From Pseudomonas sp. ok272 (GTDB lineage: Bacteria; Pseudomonadota; Gammaproteobacteria; Pseudomonadales; Pseudomonadaceae), in the NCBI RefSeq assembly GCF_900109995.1, contig NZ_FOCB01000003.1:124001-188000 (forward strand): a DNA stretch of 64,000 bases. Reading direction: 5' to 3'. Within the stretch, counting starts at the first letter, position 1, and every line of letters starts with the position of its first letter. Shown in pieces: positions 54,574 to 62,055 of this stretch. The notes beneath the pieces were generated by a model. That model saw nothing but the letters and a program-made list of their open reading frames with translations. It made no database searches and was not told where the DNA came from. A program made the position numbers and the translations under genes.

Positions 54574-55896
54574 GTGAACCAAAACTGGCATGGCACCCTG
54601 ATCCGCCACCTGTTGTTGCTGGCCACCGCCTGCCTGGTGATCGGCCTGATCACGGGTGAATATGGCTGGAGCCTGGCCGTCGGCATCGGTCTCTACCTGG
54701 CCTGGACCCTCAAGCAGTTGCTGCGCCTGCACGAGTGGTTGCGCCTGCACAAACCCGATGAAGCACCGCCCGATGGCTACGGCCTGTGGGGCGAGGTGTT
54801 CGACAGCATCTACCACCTGCAACGCCGCGACCAACGCGTGCGCGGGCGCCTGCAAGCGGTGATCGACCGGGTCCAGGAGTCCACCGCCGCGCTCAAGGAC
54901 GCGGTGGTGATGCTCGACAGCGACGGCAACCTGGAGTGGTGGAACCGCGCCGCCGAGACCCTGCTGGGCCTCAAGACGCCGCAGGACAGCGGCCAGCCGG
55001 TGACCAACCTGGTGCGCCACCCGCGCTTCAAGGAGTACTTCGAGCAGGACAGCTATGCCGAGCCGCTGGAGATCCCCTCGCCGACCAACGAGCGGCTGCG
55101 CATTCAGCTGTACATCACGCGCTACGGCAACAACGAGCACTTGATGCTGGTGCGCGACGTCACACGGATCCATCAACTGGAGCAGATGCGCAAGGATTTC
55201 ATCGCCAACGTCTCCCACGAACTGCGCACCCCGTTGACGGTGATCTGCGGCTACCTGGAAACCCTGCTCGACAACGTCGACGACGTGAACCCACGCTGGA
55301 GCCGTGCCCTGCAGCAGATGCAACAGCAAGGCGAGCGCATGCAAACCCTGCTCAATGACCTGCTGCTGCTGGCCAAGCTGGAAGCCACCGATTACCCCTC
55401 GGACAACCAGCCGGTGGCCATCGACAGCCTGTTGCAGTCGATCAAGGGCGACGCCCAGGCGCTGTCCGGACCGCGCAACCAGCGCATTACCCTGGACGCG
55501 GACGCCTCGGTCCAGCTCAAGGGCAGTGAAGCGGAGTTGCGCAGCGCGTTCTCCAACCTGGTGTTCAACGCGGTGAAGTACACCCCGGACGAAGGCACTA
55601 TCCGCATCCGCTGGTGGGCCGACGAACACGGTGCGCACCTGAGCGTGCAGGACTCGGGGATCGGCATCGACAGCAAACACCTGCCACGCCTGACCGAACG
55701 CTTCTACCGCGTCGACTCCAGCCGCAACTCCAACACCGGCGGAACCGGGCTGGGCCTGGCCATCGTCAAACACGTTTTGTTACGCCACCGTGCACGCATG
55801 GAGATCAGCAGCGTGCTGGGCCACGGCAGCACCTTTACCTGCCATTTCGCCCCCGCCCAGGTGACAAAATCGACGGTCCGCAGCCTGACCGACTAG
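54574..55896 (+). CDS. phoR: Phosphate regulon sensor kinase PhoR
   Basis: A 440-residue histidine kinase. Two N-terminal membrane helices (about 8-46) without a large periplasmic domain, a PAS domain (about 98-195), phospho-acceptor H215 in ANVSHELRTPL, then the ATPase domain with NLVFNAVKYTP and GTGLGLAIVKHVL. The start is a GTG (54574); a nearby ATG is out of frame. It senses phosphate through the Pst-PhoU system. Confidence 0.96.
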   Translation: MNQNWHGTLIRHLLLLATACLVIGLITGEYGWSLAVGIGLYLAWTLKQLLRLHEWLRLHKPDEAPPDGYGLWGEVFDSIYHLQRRDQRVRGRLQAVIDRVQESTAALKDAVVMLDSDGNLEWWNRAAETLLGLKTPQDSGQPVTNLVRHPRFKEYFEQDSYAEPLEIPSPTNERLRIQLYITRYGNNEHLMLVRDVTRIHQLEQMRKDFIANVSHELRTPLTVICGYLETLLDNVDDVNPRWSRALQQMQQQGERMQTLLNDLLLLAKLEATDYPSDNQPVAIDSLLQSIKGDAQALSGPRNQRITLDADASVQLKGSEAELRSAFSNLVFNAVKYTPDEGTIRIRWWADEHGAHLSVQDSGIGIDSKHLPRLTERFYRVDSSRNSNTGGTGLGLAIVKHVLLRHRARMEISSVLGHGSTFTCHFAPAQVTKSTVRSLTD

Positions 55897-56020
55897 CCTG
55901 TGTGATGACGGAACACTAGGCAATCGCCCTGTCAGCCGCTACATTGGCCGACTCGGGCCTGCCGCTCAGGCGCCTGAAGCACCTTTTTTTCGACTCATAC
56001 GGAACCCGCAAAACTCCATC

Positions 56021-57361
56021 ATGGACCCTTCCCCTGGTTTGTCCCTCGCTACACTCTTCGCCGATTTCGGCATGATTCTTTTTGCTCTGATCCTGGTTGT
56101 GCTCAACGGTTTCTTCGTTGCGGCAGAATTTGCCATGGTCAAGTTGCGCTCGACCCGAGTCGAAGCCATTGCCGAGAAAAACGGCTGGCGCGGCCACATC
56201 CTGCGTACCGTTCACAACCAGCTCGACGCCTACCTGTCGGCGTGCCAGCTGGGTATCACCCTCGCCTCCCTGGGCCTTGGCTGGGTCGGTGAACCGGCGT
56301 TCGCCCACATTCTCGAGCCGCTGCTCGGCGCAGTCGGCGTCGAGTCGCCTGAAGTGATCAAGGGCGTGTCGTTCTTTACCGCCTTCTTCATCATTTCCTA
56401 CCTGCACATCGTGATCGGTGAGCTGGCCCCCAAATCCTGGGCCATCCGCAAACCCGAACTGCTGTCGCTGTGGACCGCCGTGCCGCTGTACTTGTTCTAC
56501 TGGTCCATGTACCCGGCCATTTACCTGCTCAACGCCAGCGCCAACGCCATCTTGCGCATCGCCGGCCAAGGTGAACCCGGCCCCCATCACGATCACCACT
56601 ACAGCCGTGAAGAGCTGAAATTGATCCTGCACTCCAGCCGTGGCCAGGACCCGAGCGACCAGGGCATGCGTGTGCTGGCCTCGGCCGTGGAAATGGGCGA
56701 GCTGGAAGTGGTCGACTGGGCCAACTCCCGAGAAGACCTGGTGACCCTTGAGTTCAATGCACCGCTCAAGGAAATCCTCGCGCTGTTCCGTCGCCACAAG
56801 TTCAGCCGCTACCCGGTGTACGACAGCGTCCGCCAGGAGTTCGTCGGCCTGCTGCACATCAAAGACCTGCTGCTGGAACTGGCCGAACTCGACCATATCC
56901 CCGAGTCGTTCAACCTGGCCGAGCTGACGCGCCCTCTGGAACGCGTGTCGCGGCACATGCCGCTGTCGCAGTTGCTGGAGCAATTCCGCAAGGGCGGCTC
57001 GCACTTCGCCGTGGTTGAAGAGGCCGACGGCAACATCATCGGCTACCTGACCATGGAAGACGTGCTGGAAGTGTTGGTCGGCGACATCCAGGACGAACAC
57101 CGCAAGGCCGAGCGCGGCATCCTGGCCTACCAGCCGGGCAAGCTCTTGGTACGCGGTGACACGCCGCTGTTCAAGGTCGAACGCCTGCTGGGCGTCGACC
57201 TCGACCACGTCGAAGCCGAAACCCTCGCCGGCCTGGTCTATGACAGCCTCAAGCGCGTGCCGGAAGAGGAAGAAGTCCTGGAAGTCGAAGGCTTGCGGAT
57301 CATCATCAAAAAGATGAAAGGCCCGAAGATCGTGCTGGCCAAGGTGTTGTTGCTCGATTGA
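56021..57361 (+). CDS. DUF21/CBS-domain membrane protein (CorC/HlyC family)
   Basis: A 446-residue protein. N-terminal DUF21 membrane domain (about 10-190) with EFAMVKLRSTRVEAI and LGITLASLGLGWVGEPA; two CBS domains (about 215-335) with RREDLVTLEFN/FSRYPVYDS and MEDVLEVLVGDIQDEHR; C-terminal CorC/HlyC domain (about 350-446). The family includes Mg2+/Co2+ efflux proteins and misnamed hemolysins. A link to the pho genes is only by position; the same place is held in other pseudomonads. Confidence 0.9.
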   Translation: MDPSPGLSLATLFADFGMILFALILVVLNGFFVAAEFAMVKLRSTRVEAIAEKNGWRGHILRTVHNQLDAYLSACQLGITLASLGLGWVGEPAFAHILEPLLGAVGVESPEVIKGVSFFTAFFIISYLHIVIGELAPKSWAIRKPELLSLWTAVPLYLFYWSMYPAIYLLNASANAILRIAGQGEPGPHHDHHYSREELKLILHSSRGQDPSDQGMRVLASAVEMGELEVVDWANSREDLVTLEFNAPLKEILALFRRHKFSRYPVYDSVRQEFVGLLHIKDLLLELAELDHIPESFNLAELTRPLERVSRHMPLSQLLEQFRKGGSHFAVVEEADGNIIGYLTMEDVLEVLVGDIQDEHRKAERGILAYQPGKLLVRGDTPLFKVERLLGVDLDHVEAETLAGLVYDSLKRVPEEEEVLEVEGLRIIIKKMKGPKIVLAKVLLLD

Positions 57362-57381
57362 CCCAAATCGACGCGGCGCCG

Positions 57382-57472
57382 TTCGCGAGCAGGCTCGCTC
57401 CCACCTGATGAGTACCAACCACAAGCCCGTGGTCCGGCACCGATTCAGGGTGGGAGCGAGCCTGCTCGCGAA
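57382..57472. repeat. REP pair in divergent orientation
   Basis: Here the order is reversed: TTCGCGAGCAGGCTCGCTCCCAC comes first and GTGGGAGCGAGCCTGCTCGCGAA second, so the conserved outer ends point inward. In the other pairs of this family GTGGGAGC is on the outside left. The pair lies between convergent genes and can also fold as one large hairpin. Confidence 0.85.
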
Positions 57473-57497
57473 GGCGTCAAGTCAGGCGATGCGGGAT

Positions 57498-58406
57498 CTA
57501 TGCCCCCGGCACAAAATGCTTCTGTGCCGTGCCCCGGGCGATCAGGCGGGAGATGTAGTCGAGTTTCTGTGCATCCTGGTCGACGAAGCGGAAGGTCAGT
57601 TGCAGCCATTCGCTGTCGGGCTTGGGTTCGTGGGCGACGATGGCGTGCAGGTAGCCGTTCAGGCGGGCCACCTCGGCATTGTCGCCCTGCTCCAGGTCGA
57701 GCACGGCGCTGTCGAGTACCTGGGGCAGGGTTTCGGTGCGCTTGACCACCAGCAGCGCCTCCTTGATGCTCAGGGCCTTGATCACACACGGCTGGGTGCC
57801 ACTGGGCAGGCGCAATTGGCCTTGGCCGCGCGCACCCGCTGCCAGGGGCGCCTTGACGGCCGGGCTGTTGATGATCCCCTTGGCGGGCGCGGCGGCACTT
57901 TGCAGGAGGGCGTTGGGGGCCGGGACCACGGTGGGCGCCTTGCCGCCGGTCAGGGCGCTGAGGGAGTCGTTGCCAAAGGCCGAGTTGACCTTGGCCGGCG
58001 CATGGTTCATCAAGGCGTCGAGTTTGCCCACCTTGTTCAGCGCCTGCTTGACCTTGGTCAGCAGTTGTTCGTTGGTAAACGGCTTGCTTACATAGCCCGT
58101 GACACCGGCCTGAATGGCCTGGACCACGTTTTCCTTGTCACCACGGCTGGTGACCATGACAAACGGCATGGCCTTGAGTGCGTCCTGCGCGCGGCACCAG
58201 GTCAGCAGTTCGAGGCCAGACATCTCTGGCATTTCCCAGTCGCACAGGACCAGGTCGAAGGCTTCCCGAGCCAGCATGGCCTGGGCCTTCTTGCCGTTGA
58301 TCGCGTCTTCGATGCGCATGCCCGGGAAGTAGTTGCGCAGGCACTTCTTCACCAAGTCTCGAATGAACGCGGCATCGTCCACGACCAACACACTGACCTT
58401 ACTCAT
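57498..58406 (-). CDS. Response regulator with PilZ-like C-terminal domain
   Basis: A 302-residue protein. Receiver domain about 1-125 with phospho-acceptor D56 (LVLCDWEMPEMSG) and Lys in YVSKPFTNEQL. A linker rich in Ala and Pro (about 135-195) leads to a C-terminal domain (about 195-300) with RLPSGTQPCVIKALSIKEALLVV and WLQLTFRFVDQDAQKLDYI, which reads like a PilZ fold, though the RxxxR and D/NxSxxG motifs are degenerate. No DNA-binding domain. The corresponding PAO1 gene lies between the CBS gene and phoU from memory. Its role is unknown. Confidence 0.8.
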   Translation of the reverse strand: MSKVSVLVVDDAAFIRDLVKKCLRNYFPGMRIEDAINGKKAQAMLAREAFDLVLCDWEMPEMSGLELLTWCRAQDALKAMPFVMVTSRGDKENVVQAIQAGVTGYVSKPFTNEQLLTKVKQALNKVGKLDALMNHAPAKVNSAFGNDSLSALTGGKAPTVVPAPNALLQSAAAPAKGIINSPAVKAPLAAGARGQGQLRLPSGTQPCVIKALSIKEALLVVKRTETLPQVLDSAVLDLEQGDNAEVARLNGYLHAIVAHEPKPDSEWLQLTFRFVDQDAQKLDYISRLIARGTAQKHFVPGA

Positions 58407-58529
58407 CGACCACCCCTCGTTTTAATCCCGGCCAGCATACTGCCTGGCTGATGGCATTTCGCCAAAACTGTTCAGTCACGCCGGGACGTGTTGCGTTCGC
58501 GGGTGCTATGAAATCCATACGGCACAAAC

Positions 58530-58561
58530 AAAAACGCCCGACCAAAAGGCCGGGCGTTTTT
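58530..58561 (-). terminator. Rho-independent terminator of the pst-phoU operon
   Basis: AAAAACGCCCG, a 10-base loop ending GGC, then CGGGCGTTTTT. The stem is 7 GC-rich pairs plus A-T pairs with a T run, 12 bases after the phoU stop. Confidence 0.9.
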
Positions 58562-58573
58562 ACCTGGGCAACC

Positions 58574-59335
58574 TTAGTTATCGTCAGCCGCCTCCGGAAC
58601 ATTAGCGCTTTCGCCGCGGGTGCCTTCAACTTCGGCCTTCATGCGCTTGAGGCCCATGTGCCGTACGTCGGTGCCGCGCACCAGGTAGATCACCAACTCC
58701 GAGATGTTGCGCGCGTGATCACCGATGCGCTCCAGCGAACGCAGGACCCAGATAATGCTCAGCACCCGCGAGATCGAGCGCGGGTCTTCCATCATGTAGG
58801 TCGCCAGCTCACGCAGCGCGGTCTTGTACTCGCGGTCGATGATCTTGTCGTACTGGGCCACCGACAACGCCAGCTCGGCGTCGAAACGGGCAAAGGCATC
58901 CAGCGCATCGCGGACCATGTTGCGCACCTGGTCGCCGATGTGGCGCACCTCGACGTAGCCACGCGGGGCCTCGCCTTCTTCGCACAACTGGATCGCGCGC
59001 CGGGCGATCTTGGTGGCTTCGTCGCCGATGCGCTCCAAATCGATCACCGACTTGGAGATGCTGATGATCAACCGCAGGTCGGACGCCGCCGGCTGGCGAC
59101 GGGCGAGAATGCGCAGGCATTCTTCGTCGATGTTGCGTTCCATCTGGTTGATCTGGTCGTCGATCTCGCGCACCTGCTGGGCCAGGCCCGAGTCGGCCTC
59201 GATCAGCGCAGTGACCGCGTCGTTGACTTGCTTCTCCACCAGCCCACCCATGGCCAGGAGGTGGCTGCGCACTTCCTCGAGCTCGGCGTTGAACTGCGCG
59301 GAGATGTGATGGGTAAGGCCTTCTTTGCTAATCAT
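58574..59335 (-). CDS. phoU: Phosphate signalling protein PhoU
   Basis: A 253-residue all-helical protein with two PhoU repeats (about 20-105 and 125-215): HISAQFNAELEEVRSHLLAMGGLVEKQVNDAVTAL and RIGDEATKIARRAI, then LERIGDHARNISELVIY. It represses the Pho regulon and restrains the Pst transporter, acting with PstB and PhoR. It is last in the operon, 70 bases after pstB. Confidence 0.97.
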   Translation of the reverse strand: MISKEGLTHHISAQFNAELEEVRSHLLAMGGLVEKQVNDAVTALIEADSGLAQQVREIDDQINQMERNIDEECLRILARRQPAASDLRLIISISKSVIDLERIGDEATKIARRAIQLCEEGEAPRGYVEVRHIGDQVRNMVRDALDAFARFDAELALSVAQYDKIIDREYKTALRELATYMMEDPRSISRVLSIIWVLRSLERIGDHARNISELVIYLVRGTDVRHMGLKRMKAEVEGTRGESANVPEAADDN

Positions 59336-59405
59336 GTTGGCGTCCTTGGAGCGTCCCGTAGGGTGCGGAGAACCGCAGCGTCAGTGCAATCAGAACCACA
59401 GCTTC

Positions 59406-60239
59406 CTAGCCGTAGCGACCGGTGATGTAGTCTTCGGTCTGCTTCTTCGCCGGATTGGTGAACAAGGTGTCAGTGTCACCGAACTCCACCAGCTTGCCCA
59501 TGTACATGAACGCGGTGTAGTCGGAAACCCGGGCCGCCTGTTGCATGTTGTGGGTCACGATGACGATGGTGAACTTGGACTTGAGCTCGTAGATCAGCTC
59601 TTCGACTTTCAACGTCGAGATCGGATCGAGTGCCGAGCACGGTTCGTCGAGCAGCAGCACCTCCGGCTCCACGGCGATGGTGCGGGCGATCACCAGACGT
59701 TGCTGCTGGCCACCGGACAGGCCCAGGGCCGATTCGTGCAGGCGGTCCTTGACCTCATCCCACAGCGCCGCGCCTTTCAACGCCCACTCGACGGCTTCGT
59801 CGAGCACGCGCTTCTTGTTGATGCCCTGGATGCGCAGGCCGTAGACCACGTTTTCATAGATGGTCTTGGGGAACGGGTTGGGCTTCTGGAACACCATGCC
59901 GACGCGACGACGCAGCTCGGCCACGTCTTCGCCCTTGCGGTAGATGTTGTTGCCGTAGAGGTTGATCTCGCCTTCGACGCGGCAGCCGTCCACCAGGTCG
60001 TTCATGCGGTTGAAGGTGCGCAGCAGCGTTGACTTGCCGCAGCCGGACGGACCGATGAACGCGGTTACGCGCTGTTTCGGGATGTTCATGCTGACGTCGA
60101 ACAGCGCTTGCTTGTCGCCGTAGAACAGGCTCAGGCCCGGCACTTCGATGGCCACGGTTTCCTGCTCAAGACTCAGGCTCTGTTTGTCGCGACCCAATGC
60201 CGACATGTTGATGCCGTGGGTGTGTGCTTCGTGCTGCAT
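59406..60239 (-). CDS. pstB: Phosphate ABC transporter ATPase PstB
   Basis: A 277-residue ATPase of the high-affinity phosphate importer. Walker [10 protein letters not shown] (about 63-71), signature LSGGQQQR (about 172-179), Walker [13 protein letters not shown], and the His loop in [14 protein letters not shown] roughly 30-residue N-terminal extension precedes the ATPase core, as in other pseudomonads. AGGGAG lies before the ATG. It is separated from pstA by a 130-base gap holding a REP pair. Confidence 0.97.
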   Translation of the reverse strand: MQHEAHTHGINMSALGRDKQSLSLEQETVAIEVPGLSLFYGDKQALFDVSMNIPKQRVTAFIGPSGCGKSTLLRTFNRMNDLVDGCRVEGEINLYGNNIYRKGEDVAELRRRVGMVFQKPNPFPKTIYENVVYGLRIQGINKKRVLDEAVEWALKGAALWDEVKDRLHESALGLSGGQQQRLVIARTIAVEPEVLLLDEPCSALDPISTLKVEELIYELKSKFTIVIVTHNMQQAARVSDYTAFMYMGKLVEFGDTDTLFTNPAKKQTEDYITGRYG

Positions 60240-60276
60240 GGGAGGCTCCCTGTGCTAACAAATTCGGTTTGGTTGC

Positions 60277-60345
60277 GTGGGAGCGAGCCTGCTCGCGAAG
60301 GGGCCATCACTGGCGCCAGACGCTTCGCGAGCAGGCTCGCTCCCA
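60277..60345. repeat. REP pair inside the pst operon
   Basis: GTGGGAGCGAGCCTGCTCGCGAAG on the left faces CTTCGCGAGCAGGCTCGCTCCCAC on the right, with a spacer of about 21 bases. It lies within the pstA-pstB gap and would form a stable hairpin in the operon mRNA, possibly changing the relative level of pstCA and pstB-phoU transcripts. Confidence 0.9.
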
Positions 60346-60369
60346 CAGAATAATCAGTGCTGCATCACA

Positions 60370-62040
60370 TCAGCTATCCAACGCCTTGTACTTCTCGCGC
60401 AGGTGGTTACGAATCCACACCGCCGACAGGTTCAGGGTGGCGATCACCAGCACCAGCAACAGCGCCGTGGCGTACACCAGCGGTCGGGCGGCTTCGACGT
60501 TCGGGCTCTGGAAGCCGACGTCATAGATATGGAAGCCCAGGTGCATGATCTTCTGGTCCAGGTGCAAGTACGGGTAGTTGCCGTCCAGTGGCAGCGACGG
60601 CGCCAGCTTCACCACGCCCACCAGCATCAGCGGCGCCACTTCACCGGCGGCACGGGCCACCGCGAGGATCATGCCGGTCATCATCGCCGGGCTGGCCATT
60701 GGCAGGACAATCTTCCACAGCGTCTCGGCCTTGGTCGCGCCGAGGGCCAGCGAGCCCTCGCGCACGGTGCGCGGGATCCGCGCCAGGCCTTCTTCGGTGG
60801 CCACGATCACCACCGGCACGGCCAGCAACGCCAGGGTCAAGGACGCCCACAACAGGCCCGGCGTACCGAAGGTCGGGGCCGGCAGCGCTTCGGGGAAGAA
60901 CAGCCGGTCGACCGAGCCGCCCAGCACATAGACGAAAAAGCCCAAGCCGAACACACCGTAGACAATCGCTGGCACGCCGGCCAGGTTGTTCACGGCGATC
61001 CGAATCACCCGGGTCAAGGTGTTCTGTTTAGCGTACTCACGCAGGTACACCGCCGCCAGCACGCCGAACGGGGTCACGATCATCGCCATGATCAGGGTCA
61101 TCATCACGGTGCCGAAGATCGCCGGGAAAATCCCGCCTTCGGTGTTGGCTTCACGCGGGTCGTCGCTGAGGAACTCCCAGACCTTGGCGAAGTAGAAACC
61201 GATCTTGGTCAAGGTGCCCATGGCGTTCGGCTGGTAGGCGTGAACCACCTTGCCCAGGCCGATTTCAATCTCTTTGCCGTTGGCATCGCGGGCGGTCAGG
61301 CTGTCGCGGTTGAACTGCGCATGCAGGTCACTCAGGCGCGCTTCGATGGCCTGGTAACGGGCATTGAGCTCGGCGCGCTCGGACTCCATGTCGGCCTGCG
61401 CCGTGGCGTCGAGCTTGCCGTCCAGCTCCAGCTTGCGACCGTGCAGGCGGATGCGCTCCAGGCCCGCGTTGATCGCGCCGATGTCGGACTTCTCGATGGT
61501 CTTGAGCTGTGCCGCGAGCGTATTCACCCGATCGATCCGCGCTTGCAACTCAGGCCAGGCCGCCTGGCCTTCGGCGATGACCTTGCCGCCTTCCTTGACG
61601 TTGACCAGGTAGCCGTAGAAGTTACCCCACTCACGCCGCTCGATCGCCATCAGCTCCGGCGGCGTGGTCTGGTTGGTCAGCCACTCGCCCACCACCCAGG
61701 TGAAGTCGTTGCCGTTCAGGTCACGGTTGCCGACCTTGATCAGCTCCCGGGTCATGAACTCGGGGCCGACATCGGGCACCGGCAGGCCGGCGCTCTTCAG
61801 GCGTTCGCGCGGCACTTCTTCCTTCTGGACCACTTCACCGATGACCAGGTGATTGGCCTGGCCCGGCACGTCATAGCTGGCGTGGATCAGGTCCGACGGC
61901 CAGAAGTGGCCCAGGCCGCGCACGGCGATCACCGCCAGCAGGCCAATGGTCATGATGACGGCGATAGCCACCGCGCCACCGCTGATCCAGACGCCCGGGG
62001 CGCCGCTCTTGAACCATCCATTCAGGGAGTTCTGTTTCAC
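60370..62040 (-). CDS. pstA: Phosphate ABC transporter permease PstA
   Basis: A 556-residue permease, much longer than the ~300-residue E. coli protein. An N-terminal membrane helix (about 16-40), then a large soluble insert (about 45-285) with coiled-coil-like Glu/Ala-rich sequence (DIGAINAGLERIRLHGRKLELDGKLDATAQADMESERAEL), and a C-terminal permease core with six helices and the EAA-type loop EEGLARIPRTVREGSLALGATKAE. The long form is usual in pseudomonads. It follows pstC by 15 bases. Confidence 0.95.
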   Translation of the reverse strand: MKQNSLNGWFKSGAPGVWISGGAVAIAVIMTIGLLAVIAVRGLGHFWPSDLIHASYDVPGQANHLVIGEVVQKEEVPRERLKSAGLPVPDVGPEFMTRELIKVGNRDLNGNDFTWVVGEWLTNQTTPPELMAIERREWGNFYGYLVNVKEGGKVIAEGQAAWPELQARIDRVNTLAAQLKTIEKSDIGAINAGLERIRLHGRKLELDGKLDATAQADMESERAELNARYQAIEARLSDLHAQFNRDSLTARDANGKEIEIGLGKVVHAYQPNAMGTLTKIGFYFAKVWEFLSDDPREANTEGGIFPAIFGTVMMTLIMAMIVTPFGVLAAVYLREYAKQNTLTRVIRIAVNNLAGVPAIVYGVFGLGFFVYVLGGSVDRLFFPEALPAPTFGTPGLLWASLTLALLAVPVVIVATEEGLARIPRTVREGSLALGATKAETLWKIVLPMASPAMMTGMILAVARAAGEVAPLMLVGVVKLAPSLPLDGNYPYLHLDQKIMHLGFHIYDVGFQSPNVEAARPLVYATALLLVLVIATLNLSAVWIRNHLREKYKALDS

Positions 62041-62055
62041 AGACTTCTACCTTTC

